Shown here: positions 51,064 to 60,638 of the stretch, in pieces | Layout of the letters: each line of letters starts with the position of its first letter | Numbering within the stretch: position 1 is the stretch's first letter | Position numbers and translations under genes: made by a program | Notes under the pieces: generated by a model | The model's database searches: none | The model's input: only the letters and a program-made list of their open reading frames with translations | Told to the model about the DNA's origin: nothing | From: JAISGQ01 sp045604965 | GTDB taxonomy: Bacteria; Bacillota; Clostridia; Oscillospirales; Acutalibacteraceae | Direction of reading: 5' to 3' | Assembly (NCBI GenBank): GCA_045604965.1 | Contig: JAZUPB010000024.1 | Coordinates: 65,575-129,574 of the forward strand | DNA length: 64,000 nt

Positions 51064-52144
51064 AATCGAAACAGTATCTTCTTTTCAACTTTTTTCCATC
51101 ACTCTGTTTTCAATGCTGTTCGGACTCAATCTATATCCGCTGATCTGCGGATATAGATTGGATTATGAGTTTTTTATTGCACAGATTATTTCTTTTTTGC
51201 TGGTTATCCCCATTATTTTTGCAATAACGTCAATTAAGAATTCGTTCAATATGTGCTCAGTTGATTCCATACTTCGAAGTTTGCTTGGAAATGTGCCCTC
51301 AAGAATATTGGGGCTGGTGTTTTTTTCTTATTTTATTTTACATTCATTTCGCATAATTACACTGGAAGCAGAAGACATTCAACTATTTTTGTTTGATAAA
51401 ACTCCCGTAACAGTTATTGCATTGGTTTTATTACTTGTTGGCTTTATCATATCAATAAACGGAAGTGCTTCTCTTCTAAGAACAGCTGAAGTACTTTCAA
51501 TTCCTATCCTACTGACGGTAATACTAATGCTTACATTTTTTCTTTGCTCAAGTGATTTTGGCGAGATCAAAACCCTGTTACAGCCTAGAGCAAACAAAAT
51601 ATTATCTCAAATCATTAATTCCGTATCTTGCTTTGTATGTATAGAATCCACCCTGTTTTTTGTCTGCCGTACAGAAAAAAAGTCACATAAGGCTTTATAT
51701 GCAGGTTTTCTTGTTTGTGCCATTGTCTCTCTGTTTATTACGATTTGCATAACAGGAATATTTACGCTTAAAGCCGGTGCCGTTATGCACTATCCTGTTA
51801 CTGAATTATCACGAACTGTACAGCTGAAGTATTTAAGAGTAATCGAAAGATTCGATTCAATTTCACTTTCTGTAAAAATCATATCAACTTGTATTTTCAC
51901 TTCTATAATGTGTTACTGTGCCTCATCTTCCTTAGCCCTTGTATTTAAGCCTATGAAATTTCGATATTCTATACCGGTTTATTTAATATTAATTATTCTT
52001 ATATTTTTAAAATTAAACAAAAAAATAATATTTAATATTTCCCAGCTCCTTACCTACTGGGAAATATTAAACTTATTTTTAATCATTCCACTTATATTTA
52101 TTATCTCAAGAAAAAAGGTGAGCCAGTGCATAAGTTCAAAATAA
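51056..52144 (+). CDS. Spore germinant receptor subunit B (GerAB family)
   Basis: APC-superfamily transporter-like subunit that binds germinant. 362 residues with about ten hydrophobic helices and the characteristic early SSFQLFSITLFSMLF. I chose ATG 51056, with GGAG 11 bases upstream and overlap with gerKA; an in-frame GTG is 4 codons earlier. Its stop overlaps gerKC by 19 bp. Confidence 0.9.
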   Translation: MNKIETVSSFQLFSITLFSMLFGLNLYPLICGYRLDYEFFIAQIISFLLVIPIIFAITSIKNSFNMCSVDSILRSLLGNVPSRILGLVFFSYFILHSFRIITLEAEDIQLFLFDKTPVTVIALVLLLVGFIISINGSASLLRTAEVLSIPILLTVILMLTFFLCSSDFGEIKTLLQPRANKILSQIINSVSCFVCIESTLFFVCRTEKKSHKALYAGFLVCAIVSLFITICITGIFTLKAGAVMHYPVTELSRTVQLKYLRVIERFDSISLSVKIISTCIFTSIMCYCASSSLALVFKPMKFRYSIPVYLILIILIFLKLNKKIIFNISQLLTYWEILNLFLIIPLIFIISRKKVSQCISSK

Positions 52145-53271
52145 TCGTGTTGTTCGCTATTATATTTTGCTTTATTTTTCCGACCGGTTGCTGGGATCTG
52201 ACTGACATAAATGATCATATATTTATACTCGGCCTGGGAATTGATTCAAGCAATGAGGAAGGATTATACCGTTTTACCTTTCACTATGCCAATCCCCGCG
52301 GTGAACAATCAGATCAGTCTTCCGATAAAATGACTTATATCAACTCTACCATTGAATCTTATTCTCTGCCTCTTGCAATGCGCGAACTGATAAGAAACTC
52401 CGACAGTGAAGCAAACTTTGAACATTTGCAGTCATTGGTTTTAGGATCTGATTATCTTGAACAACTTTCTTTTGATGATATCGATATGCTTTTCAGAATA
52501 GCATCTGTAAGGAGAAAATGTGTTGTTGTAACTACGGACATCAAGGCTTCCGATATTTTATCAATGAAGTTTTCCAGTGCATCAACCGCCGTGATGATAA
52601 ACAGGCTTTCAAATCATTATTCATCATCTGATAATAATGTATTAAGCGGATATTCACTTACATCTCTTTATACTAAAAAAATCGACGATCTTAGTTTTTG
52701 TTTGTTTTCTATTGACGCAGTTGATAATAAAAATTATACCGTAATCAGCCCTGCTGATGCTGCAGATAATAAGAATCTTTCACTTGCCGTTACAGGTCTA
52801 AGCGTTTTTCGCAACTGTAAATATGTTGGAAGCCTGGGGTATACAGAGCTTGAAACCATACGTCTTTTAACTAACAATCAGACAGAAGGTCTTCTTAATG
52901 TAATCAACGAAGACTCGACAAACTCTTACTATCAGGTACTATCATCAGATTGTAGTAAAAGCTGTAAAATAATGAACAACACCCCTGTTTTTACAATAAA
53001 TTTATCCCTTGATTGTCTTCTTATAAGTACTGAAGCAAACGCCTCAACAAGCAGAAAAATTGAAAAAAGTCTTCTGGATGAAATAGAACATTTGGTTACG
53101 CTCGGAAAATACAAGTATGGCGGTGAAATTTTAGGTCTTGAAACAGCATTAAGACAAGACTGCAGAGATTGGTATGATAACAACACAGGTTATATGGAAA
53201 ATTCTTTTGCGGACGCTGATATCAATATTTATGTCAACTGTAAAATCGCATCTTCGGGAATAATAGAATAA
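52126..53271 (+). CDS. Spore germinant receptor lipoprotein, Ger(x)C family
   Basis: Lipoprotein subunit C of the germinant receptor. 381 residues; signal peptide with lipobox PTGCWD (Cys at about 22), then three domains of the Ger(x)C fold, including ILGLGIDSS and the C-terminal GGEILGLETALRQ. GTG start 52126 has AAGGTGAG 4-5 bases upstream inside gerKB. Final gene of the gerKA-KB-KC set. Confidence 0.92.
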   Translation: MHKFKIIVLFAIIFCFIFPTGCWDLTDINDHIFILGLGIDSSNEEGLYRFTFHYANPRGEQSDQSSDKMTYINSTIESYSLPLAMRELIRNSDSEANFEHLQSLVLGSDYLEQLSFDDIDMLFRIASVRRKCVVVTTDIKASDILSMKFSSASTAVMINRLSNHYSSSDNNVLSGYSLTSLYTKKIDDLSFCLFSIDAVDNKNYTVISPADAADNKNLSLAVTGLSVFRNCKYVGSLGYTELETIRLLTNNQTEGLLNVINEDSTNSYYQVLSSDCSKSCKIMNNTPVFTINLSLDCLLISTEANASTSRKIEKSLLDEIEHLVTLGKYKYGGEILGLETALRQDCRDWYDNNTGYMENSFADADINIYVNCKIASSGIIE

Positions 53272-53307
53272 AACAGTATATTTTGTGCTATTTCATTTAA
53301 AAACCTC

Positions 53308-53336
53308 TTGATTAACATAATATGTTGTAGTATAAT
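53308..53336 (+). promoter_or_regulatory. Promoter of nrdR
   Basis: TTGATT (53308-53313), 17 bases, TATAAT (53331-53336). The spacer contains the perfect dyad AACATAATATGTT (53314-53326), a possible operator. Confidence 0.6.
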
Positions 53337-53369
53337 TATTTCAATACAGATGTTGACTGGAGTGTTTTT

Positions 53370-53825
53370 ATGAGATGCCCATTTTGCGGTTACCCGGAAA
53401 GTAAAGTTATTGACTCCCGACCCACTGATGAGGGCGAAAAAATACGACGCAGACGTGAGTGTCTCAGTTGCGCCAAACGCTTTACTACCTATGAAATAAT
53501 TGAAACTGTTCCTATTGTTGTTGTTAAGCGCGATAAAAGTCGTGAGCCTTTTGACAGAAACAAGCTTCTCAACGGTATGTTAAGAGCCTGCGACAAGAGA
53601 AATGTTTCTATCGATACATTGGAAAAAGCTGTTTCCGATATTGAGGCTAAACTGCAGAACTCACTTGATCGTGAAGTAACCTCTCTTACTGTAGGCGAGC
53701 TTGCTATGGATCAGCTTAGAAACATCGACGAAGTCGCTTATATCCGTTTTGCTTCTGTTTACAGACAGTTTGCGGATATTAACACATTTATGGATGTTAT
53801 TAATAAACTTATGACAGACAAATAA
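53370..53825 (+). CDS. nrdR: Transcriptional repressor NrdR
   Basis: Zinc-ribbon/ATP-cone regulator of ribonucleotide reductase genes. 151 residues; CPFCGYPESKVIDSR and ECLSCAKRFTTYE make the zinc ribbon, then the ATP cone with VVKRDKSREPFDRNKL. ATG after GGAGTGTTTTT. It is a single-gene unit with terminator; no nrd genes in the window. Confidence 0.96.
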   Translation: MRCPFCGYPESKVIDSRPTDEGEKIRRRRECLSCAKRFTTYEIIETVPIVVVKRDKSREPFDRNKLLNGMLRACDKRNVSIDTLEKAVSDIEAKLQNSLDREVTSLTVGELAMDQLRNIDEVAYIRFASVYRQFADINTFMDVINKLMTDK

Positions 53826-53828
53826 ATA

Positions 53829-53855
53829 TTAAACCCCTTTTCAAAAGGGGTTTAA
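53829..53855 (+). terminator. Terminator of nrdR
   Basis: 13-bp symmetrical stem centred at 53842 (53829-53841 with 53843-53855), 3 bp after the stop, then TTATTT. Confidence 0.75.
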
Positions 53856-53899
53856 TTATTTCTCACTTTAGATATAATATTATTTAAGGGAGGAATTCT

Positions 53900-54703
53900 A
53901 TGAAAAAGCCTCGCAAAGCACTAATAGCCATCCCCGTTGCTCTTGCTGTATTTTTTGTTGCAAACGGTATGGCATCAAATCTTATATTCAAACATATCGC
54001 CTTCTCAATGTTCGATAATGTTGAAAAAATATCGGCTACAGATTCCTCTATAGTTCAGCTTAACATCGGACAGCTTGTCGGATATGCACGCAGCACAGAT
54101 TTTACTGCTCCAAAAAAAGCAATCATTTATTTTGGGGGTGCAGGCGAAATATCCTACAACAGTATGATAAAGCATCTCGGCAACTTTGATGATTTCGTTT
54201 TTATAAGTGTCGATTATCCCGGCACACAGGACAGCGGCGGAGAAATGACCCTTGAAGAAATGCAGCTTGCCACAATGCAAATATATGATTACTCAAAAAT
54301 GCTTGATTACGTAAAGTCTGATGAAATATATATAGTTGGATACAGCTATGGAACCGGAATGGCAACATATCTGGCATCAAAACGGGATTGCTCGGGGCTT
54401 GTTCTTATTTCACCGTACAGAGATCTCCTTGATTTATACGATTCAAGAGTCCCTCTGTACAGTAAAATATTTAAGGATTTTGTTACCGATAATATCGATA
54501 CCAAAACTTATGCTCCGGATGTTTTATCAAAAACACTTATAATAACATCTGAGGATGATGAAACATTTTCTCCTCAGATTGCAAATTCACTTGCTGAAAG
54601 ATTTAATGATAATGCTGAAGTTTTTTCTTATGATGATATAAATCACGCAGAATATCTTATGGATCAGCGAGTAATACTGCAAATAAACGAATTTTGTAAA
54701 TAA
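53900..54703 (+). CDS. Membrane-anchored alpha/beta hydrolase
   Basis: 267 residues: an N-terminal hydrophobic helix (about 7-25) followed by an alpha/beta hydrolase core. Nucleophile Ser in GYSYGTG (about 149-155), Asp in TSEDDETF near 220, and His in NHAEY near 251 form the probable triad. The oxyanion region is IYFGGAGE. ATG after AGGGAGGAATTCT. A serine ester or peptide hydrolase at the outer face of the membrane is likely; substrate unknown. Confidence 0.8.
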   Translation: MKKPRKALIAIPVALAVFFVANGMASNLIFKHIAFSMFDNVEKISATDSSIVQLNIGQLVGYARSTDFTAPKKAIIYFGGAGEISYNSMIKHLGNFDDFVFISVDYPGTQDSGGEMTLEEMQLATMQIYDYSKMLDYVKSDEIYIVGYSYGTGMATYLASKRDCSGLVLISPYRDLLDLYDSRVPLYSKIFKDFVTDNIDTKTYAPDVLSKTLIITSEDDETFSPQIANSLAERFNDNAEVFSYDDINHAEYLMDQRVILQINEFCK

Positions 54704-54736
54704 TAAAAAGGTCTGCCTTTGCAGACCTTTTTATTA
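54701..54736. terminator. Bidirectional terminator
   Basis: 16-bp perfect stem (54701-54716 with 54721-54736), 4-base loop, with A/T runs on both sides. It begins at the hydrolase stop and ends 1 bp before the stop of the DUF3006 gene. Confidence 0.9.
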
Positions 54737-54737
54737 T

Positions 54738-54956
54738 TTACGAGAACAAATTCTTCTGTTTATTTAAGTTAAGATTTTTATTATTTGCTGTCAATTCTTC
54801 ATCTATTGAAAGAGTTCCGTCATCTAGAATTTTCAGGCAGGTACCTTCCTTGGCTCCATTGGGTATCTCCTGTGTAGGAATTGCAAACTTCGCACCGTCT
54901 TTATCTTCGCAAATTGCATATATACCTTCAAATCGATCTATAGATAAAATTCTCAA
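54738..54956 (-). CDS. DUF3006 family protein
   Basis: 72-residue small protein; the first 45 residues with IDRFEGIYAICEDKDG and a hydrophobic core fit DUF3006, a beta-rich family often found next to ComEC-like metallo-beta-lactamases (known association). The rest is Asn/Lys-rich. ATG has AGGAGG nearby. It follows the MBL gene by 15 bp. Function unknown. Confidence 0.75.
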   Translation of the reverse strand: MRILSIDRFEGIYAICEDKDGAKFAIPTQEIPNGAKEGTCLKILDDGTLSIDEELTANNKNLNLNKQKNLFS

Positions 54957-54971
54957 AATATTTCCTCCTGT

Positions 54972-56006
54972 TCAATTTTCTATAAATGTACTGCCATCAG
55001 TGTAATACACAAAAGAACCTTCCAAATCGGTTCTTCTGTATTTTACTTCGCAGTCTTTGAGAATATTTAGTACAGATGCATACGGATGTCCGTAGTCATT
55101 GTCTTTGCCGCAGCATATATATCCGTAATCCGGATCCAACATCTTGATAAATCCCTTTAAATTCGATTTGTTACTTCCGTGGTGAGAAACTTTGATCAGA
55201 TCGGCTTTTATGTCAGGATAATGCTCCATAAGCTGATACTCAACTGTATGTGTTATATCTCCTGCCGAGAAAAAAGAAACATCACGGCACGTTATCAATA
55301 CAGCAACGGAATAGTCGTTAAGATCAGTATAATCATTATACAACGGAGACAGTATCTCCATTTTTGCATAATCTGAAAGCTCGTAAACTTTTCCTTCCTC
55401 TGCGCTCTCAACATTCATACCATTTTCCTTCTGCATAATCGCAGCATCAAGAAAATCAGTATAGGTTCTGCCCGACGGAATAAGTGATTCATCAACCTGA
55501 GGAATAATAAGCGTACCTACCTCAAGCTCATTCAAAACAGTATCAAGTCCGCCGATATGATCCGAATGTGGATGAGTACCTATTAAATAATCCAGTTTTT
55601 TAATTCCCAAATCATCGATATAATCAAGCACATCCTGTCCCTTACCGTTTTCTCCGCCATCTATAAGAATAGTTTTTTCGCCTATTCTTACTAACGTGCA
55701 GTCCCCCTGTCCAACATCAATTGCGTGAACAGACATAATAATGTCTCCGCTAAGTTCATCGGCATATTCTTCCGGTTCGGGCTTCGGATCATTGCTGATC
55801 TGCTGAAACATCTCAGACCAGCTTGGAAAATCTGTACTTGGCCAAAGTTCTCCTATTGTAAGTACTATCGCACAGACAACAGCCAAAATATAGTAAATCG
55901 ACTGACGAAGGCGTTTATTAAATCTTTTTTGTTCTGCTACCGTTGCGGCCTTTGTTTTTTTGTGAATAACCTCGTTTTCTGTTATCTCCTGTTTTTTTAG
56001 AGACAC
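54972..56006 (-). CDS. Standalone ComEC-like metallo-beta-lactamase, membrane-anchored
   Basis: 344 residues: a Lys/Glu-rich N terminus, one helix (about 36-53), then a metallo-beta-lactamase domain of the ComEC C-terminal type. Motifs are intact: VGQGDC, ILIDGGE, THPHSDHIGG (about 136-145), FSAGDI, and SHHGS near 265. It is likely a secreted/surface hydrolase or nuclease. The GTG start at 56006 overlaps ygiQ by 89 bp and has GGGAG 12 bases upstream; no better start before the membrane helix was found. Precedes DUF3006. Confidence 0.83.
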   Translation of the reverse strand: MSLKKQEITENEVIHKKTKAATVAEQKRFNKRLRQSIYYILAVVCAIVLTIGELWPSTDFPSWSEMFQQISNDPKPEPEEYADELSGDIIMSVHAIDVGQGDCTLVRIGEKTILIDGGENGKGQDVLDYIDDLGIKKLDYLIGTHPHSDHIGGLDTVLNELEVGTLIIPQVDESLIPSGRTYTDFLDAAIMQKENGMNVESAEEGKVYELSDYAKMEILSPLYNDYTDLNDYSVAVLITCRDVSFFSAGDITHTVEYQLMEHYPDIKADLIKVSHHGSNKSNLKGFIKMLDPDYGYICCGKDNDYGHPYASVLNILKDCEVKYRRTDLEGSFVYYTDGSTFIEN

Positions 56007-57819
56007 CGTTTGATTTCACTCCCTGTCCGCCGCGAGGCTTGATAAGACACTCAGATGAATAACCTATGAGATCACTGCGACCGCATTTACGAAGCGCTCG
56101 TTCTACAATGTCCCTGTTTTCCGGCTTGAAATACTGAAGAAGTGCACGCTGTTCCTTTTTCTGTTCAGAAGTTCTCGGAACATATACCTCTTTCAGTGTA
56201 TAAGGATCAAGACCGGTATAAAACATACAAGTTGAAATAGTTCCCGGGGTAGGATAAAAATCTTGAACCTGTTCAGGATGGATTCCCTCTTTCTTCAGGA
56301 ACAGTGCAAGCTCAACAGCATCCTTAAGCGTGCTTCCAGGGTGACTGCTCATCAAATATGGAACAAGGAACTGCTTTTTGCCTGCCTGTGCAGAGAACTC
56401 ATAAAATTTCTTCCTAAATTTTACATATGTTTCAATATGCGGCTTCCCCATTTTATCGAGTACAGCTGCGCTGCAATGCTCAGGAGCAACTTTGAGCTGA
56501 CCGCTGACGTGATGGGTCACAAGTTCTCTGAAAAATTCATCATTTTCATCCTGCATAAGATAATCGAATCTGATGCCTGATCTGATAAATATTTTCTTAA
56601 TCTTAGGAATAGCACGAAGTTTTCTCAGTATTTTAAGATACTCAGAGTGATCTGCAACAAGATTTTTACAGGGTTCAGGTGCAAGACACCGTTTGCCCTT
56701 ACATAATCCGTTTTTATTCTGAATATTGCAGGAACCTCTTCTGAAATTAGCTGTCGGACCTCCAACATCGTGTATATACCCCTTAAAGTCGGGCATATGA
56801 GTTATTGCTGTTACCTCGCGAATTAAAGAAGCTTCGCTTCTTGTCGTTATCTGCCTACCCTGATGGAATGCGAGCGAGCAAAATGCACATGCGCCGAAAC
56901 AACCTCTGTTATGAACTACAGAAAACTTGACTTCTTCGATTGCAGGAACTCCGCCGAGAGGTTTATATGATGGATGATAATCCCTTTCATAAGGAAGCTC
57001 ATACACTCTGTCAAATTCTTCTGTTGATAAAGGCGGCTGCGGCGGATTCTGTACAAGTATTACATCGCCATGACGCTGAATAACAGTTTTTCCTCTGACT
57101 GAATCGTGTTCGTCCTGCTGAATCCTGCAAGATACTGCGTATTCTTTTTTTGATTCACACACAGCCTCAAAACTCGGGCACTGTGCAACAGATCTGGGTT
57201 TATACTCAGACGCAGGAATGATCACACACGTGCCTCTAACATCGTTTATGGCCTTTATAGGTTCATAATCTGCCAGACGGTGGGCTATTTCAAGTGTCTG
57301 ATATTCGCCCATACCATAGCTTAATATATCTGCTCCGGATTCAATAAGAATGGAAGGTCTTATTCTGTCATCCCAGTAGTCGTAATGAGCAAAACGGCGC
57401 AGAGATGCTTCCAATCCACCAATAATTACAGGCACATCAGGATATGCTTTTTTAGCAAGACGCGAATATACAATCGTTGGTCTGTCAGGTCTCTTTCCCG
57501 CTTTTCCTCCAGGGGAATAGTAATCATCACTGCGCTTTCTTTTTGCTGCTGTGTAATGAGCAACCATAGAATCAATGTTGCCGCCGTTGATCATAAATCC
57601 AAGCCTTGGCTCTCCGAATCGTTTAAAGTCTAATTCATCTGACCAATTCGGCTGTGCCAGAATAGCCACGCGGAATCCGTCCGCTTCGAGTATTCTGCTT
57701 ATAATTGCCGTGCCGAAGCTTGGATGGTCAACATAAGCATCAGCAGTAACCAATACGAAGTCAACCTGCTCCCATTGAAGCAGGTCGACTTCCTTTTTTG
57801 TAATAGGTAAAAAAGCCAT
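55918..57819 (-). CDS. YgiQ-family radical SAM protein
   Basis: Radical SAM enzyme of unknown substrate. 633 residues with an N-terminal B12-binding-like domain, the cluster motif CFGACAFCS (CxxxCxxC), the HHVSGQLKVAPEHCS segment typical of YgiQ, and a very basic tail ending KNKGRNGSRTKKI. ATG 57819 is 1 bp after the ftsK stop with AGAGG upstream; a frame opening 16 codons earlier would overlap ftsK. Its tail overlaps the MBL gene by 89 bp. Confidence 0.92.
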   Translation of the reverse strand: MAFLPITKKEVDLLQWEQVDFVLVTADAYVDHPSFGTAIISRILEADGFRVAILAQPNWSDELDFKRFGEPRLGFMINGGNIDSMVAHYTAAKRKRSDDYYSPGGKAGKRPDRPTIVYSRLAKKAYPDVPVIIGGLEASLRRFAHYDYWDDRIRPSILIESGADILSYGMGEYQTLEIAHRLADYEPIKAINDVRGTCVIIPASEYKPRSVAQCPSFEAVCESKKEYAVSCRIQQDEHDSVRGKTVIQRHGDVILVQNPPQPPLSTEEFDRVYELPYERDYHPSYKPLGGVPAIEEVKFSVVHNRGCFGACAFCSLAFHQGRQITTRSEASLIREVTAITHMPDFKGYIHDVGGPTANFRRGSCNIQNKNGLCKGKRCLAPEPCKNLVADHSEYLKILRKLRAIPKIKKIFIRSGIRFDYLMQDENDEFFRELVTHHVSGQLKVAPEHCSAAVLDKMGKPHIETYVKFRKKFYEFSAQAGKKQFLVPYLMSSHPGSTLKDAVELALFLKKEGIHPEQVQDFYPTPGTISTCMFYTGLDPYTLKEVYVPRTSEQKKEQRALLQYFKPENRDIVERALRKCGRSDLIGYSSECLIKPRGGQGVKSNGVSKKTGDNRKRGYSQKNKGRNGSRTKKI

Positions 57820-57820
57820 A

Positions 57821-60622
57821 TTATTCCTCTGTATCGTCAATGTCGAAAGGCAAACCGCTTTCCTCAAAACTGCCGTCTATTGCAATTGGACTTGATGAAG
57901 ACATATTCATTTCAAGCCACTGTGTTTTGGTCATAAGAACTTTTCTCGGCTTTGAACCTTCATAAGGTCCAACTATTCCTCTCTCCTCAAGCTGATCTAT
58001 CAGCTTACCTGCGCGTGCATAACCGACTCCGAGCTTTCTCTGGAGCAAAGAAACAGATGCCTGTCCTGCCTGAATAACCGCTTCAATAGCTTTGGACATT
58101 GTCGGATCTTCATCAAGGAAACCGCCTCCGTCCTTGCCTGATACATCGTTTTTGCCTTTTTCATTTTCTGCAGCTTTGCGCTCAATTTCCTCAGTGATAC
58201 TTTCATCATATTCCGCATCACCGTTTCTCTTAAGGAATCCAATAACATCTCCTACCTCTTCGTCACTTACGAAACAGCCCTGTACACGCTTCGGAGTACT
58301 TGCACCCATAGGATTATAAAGCATATCACCATATCCTATAAGTGTTTCCGCACCGCCTGCACCAAGAATTGTTGTTGAGTCTATTCTTGATGAAACAGTA
58401 AGAGCTATACGGCTCGGAATGTTATTTTTAATTGTACCGGTGATAACATCAACGGAAGGACGCTGTGTTGCAAGAATAATATGCATACCTGCTGCACGCG
58501 CCATTGCAGCCAGACGGGCAATCGAGTCTTCCACTTCTTTGGGGGTGGTCTGCATAAGATCCGCCATTTCATCGATAACAATTATTATCTTGGACATCTT
58601 TTCAAATTCGCCTGTTTTTTCCGCAAGATCGTTATATGAATTAATGCTTCTGACATTTTTTCCCTGAAGCATTTCATAACGTTTTTCCATCTCTACAACA
58701 GCCCACTGGAGCACGCCTGCTGCCTTTTTGGGATTGCTGACGACAGGAACAAGCAAGTGCGGTATTCCGTTATAAATTTCAAATTCAACTTTCTTAGGAT
58801 CAACAAGCACCATTTTAAGCTCGTCCGGTGTATATTTGTACATCAAGCTGATAAGCATTGAGTTTACACATACCGATTTACCTGAACCTGTAGATCCTGC
58901 AATAAGCAGGTGAGGCATTTTCGCCAGATCACAGGTTATAATATTTCCTTCGATATCTTTTCCGAGCACACAGGCAAGCGAACCTTTTGCATCTCTGAAT
59001 ACATCTGAATCGATCAATTCTCGAATAGAAACCGTATTGCGTTTTGTGTTAGGTATCTCTATTCCTACTGCAGCTTTCCCCGGTATAGGAGCCTCAATAC
59101 GAACAGATTTTGCCGCAAGACGAAGCTTGATATCATTTGCAAGTGTTGTTATCTTGCTTATTTTCACACCGGGAGCCGGAACGATCTCAAATCTTGTAAC
59201 TGTGGGACCTCTGCTTATATCTGAAACAGAAGCTTTTACTCCGTATTCATCCAAGGTTGCTATCAGACGCTTTGCATTCTCACGAAGCTCATCGGTCATA
59301 TCTACGCTTTCGTTTTTAGCTTCCTTAAGAAGATCGATTGGCGGAAATACATATGCTTCTTTCTCAGCTTCTTTTTCTTTCTCCTGCACAATCTCCTCTT
59401 CAATTACCTTTGCCTGCTGTGCATCATCTTCTTTTTTTATTAAATTATCAGATTTATTATGATCCGGAGCTCCGACCTTTTTTATTATCTCATCAAGATC
59501 ACTGTTTACAGGTTCCTTTTCCTCGGTAACAATATTTTCACTAACGATTTTTTTCTTTTCCTGTTTTATCGTTCTTCTGGGCTTTGTATCAAGTATGTCG
59601 GGCGATGAGCCAAAAGACTTAACAGTTTCTTTTTTTGATTTTTTATTTTCTGTCACTGACTCATCTTCACCATTGTATGCCGAATAAAGGATTCTGAATT
59701 TTTCGTTAAGTTCTTCATCAAACTCTTCGTCACCAACGTATTCAGATGTTTTTCTTCCATTTGAACGAGATGGTCTTTTTCTATCTGTATTTACAGCCTC
59801 TGTTTCTTCATCAACAAGCATATTGACGCTGTTTTCTTCTTCGATAAGTCTGTAGCGTCCTCTTCTTCTTGATTCGGCGTTTGTATCGCTGCGTTCACGT
59901 AATGATTCTTCACGATAAGCTTTTTCTTCCTGTACTCTTGATTTATGATCATCAAGTTTTACTTTTGCTTTATCAAAAGGCTGAATAAGAAAAGCAACAA
60001 GCTGTGCGACAGATGTCTTTGTAGATATCATAATAAATGCAAAAACAGAAAGCACCCATATTACTATTGAGCCTACTTTTCCGATATATTTAAGTGCCAT
60101 ACCTCCGGTTATAGCACCAAATACACCTGCGCCCTTGTATTCTTTACCAGCTTCTTTGCAATTATCAATTATTTCCTTTGCAGTGTATAACTCTGCATTT
60201 TTCACCGAAAAAACAGTTAAACCAACCGAAATAATCAATAGCACAGCGAAAAGCCAGGCAGCTCTTATTGCAATATATTTTGTAGGTTTTTCCTGTGCAA
60301 GAAACACTGTCAAAACAAGCAATGAAATAACCCAAAGCACCGTTGGCAATCCAAAAATACCGTATATTGTTGTATGTACCGAAAGCCAGATACCCGATCC
60401 TTTTATAACTGCTACAAAGAAAAACAATACAGCCATTGTAAAAAGGATCACCATAATTACTTGCCTGCTGAAAGTATTATCAATACTAGGCGCCGGAGCA
60501 CTTTTTGCTTTTTTAGGTACCGTTTTTTTCGCAGGCGAAGATTTGGACGGCATTTTTTTATTGTTCAGCTGAGATTTTGGGGTATTCTTTGCTCTTGCCG
60601 GAGTCGTTCGTTTTTCCGCCAT
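57821..60622 (-). CDS. ftsK: FtsK/SpoIIIE DNA translocase
   Basis: Septal DNA pump, which in spore formers moves the chromosome into the forespore. 933 residues: basic Ala/Lys N terminus, four membrane helices (about 50-200), a long charged linker (about 210-450), motor domain with AGSTGSGKS near 570 and ATQRPSVDVITG near 720, and the C-terminal gamma winged helix with VGYARAGKLIDQLEERG. It is between uppP and ygiQ; tepA is near, as in the B. subtilis spoIIIE region. Confidence 0.95.
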   Translation of the reverse strand: MAEKRTTPARAKNTPKSQLNNKKMPSKSSPAKKTVPKKAKSAPAPSIDNTFSRQVIMVILFTMAVLFFFVAVIKGSGIWLSVHTTIYGIFGLPTVLWVISLLVLTVFLAQEKPTKYIAIRAAWLFAVLLIISVGLTVFSVKNAELYTAKEIIDNCKEAGKEYKGAGVFGAITGGMALKYIGKVGSIVIWVLSVFAFIMISTKTSVAQLVAFLIQPFDKAKVKLDDHKSRVQEEKAYREESLRERSDTNAESRRRGRYRLIEEENSVNMLVDEETEAVNTDRKRPSRSNGRKTSEYVGDEEFDEELNEKFRILYSAYNGEDESVTENKKSKKETVKSFGSSPDILDTKPRRTIKQEKKKIVSENIVTEEKEPVNSDLDEIIKKVGAPDHNKSDNLIKKEDDAQQAKVIEEEIVQEKEKEAEKEAYVFPPIDLLKEAKNESVDMTDELRENAKRLIATLDEYGVKASVSDISRGPTVTRFEIVPAPGVKISKITTLANDIKLRLAAKSVRIEAPIPGKAAVGIEIPNTKRNTVSIRELIDSDVFRDAKGSLACVLGKDIEGNIITCDLAKMPHLLIAGSTGSGKSVCVNSMLISLMYKYTPDELKMVLVDPKKVEFEIYNGIPHLLVPVVSNPKKAAGVLQWAVVEMEKRYEMLQGKNVRSINSYNDLAEKTGEFEKMSKIIIVIDEMADLMQTTPKEVEDSIARLAAMARAAGMHIILATQRPSVDVITGTIKNNIPSRIALTVSSRIDSTTILGAGGAETLIGYGDMLYNPMGASTPKRVQGCFVSDEEVGDVIGFLKRNGDAEYDESITEEIERKAAENEKGKNDVSGKDGGGFLDEDPTMSKAIEAVIQAGQASVSLLQRKLGVGYARAGKLIDQLEERGIVGPYEGSKPRKVLMTKTQWLEMNMSSSSPIAIDGSFEESGLPFDIDDTEE

Positions 60623-60638
60623 TAAATAACCACCTTAT

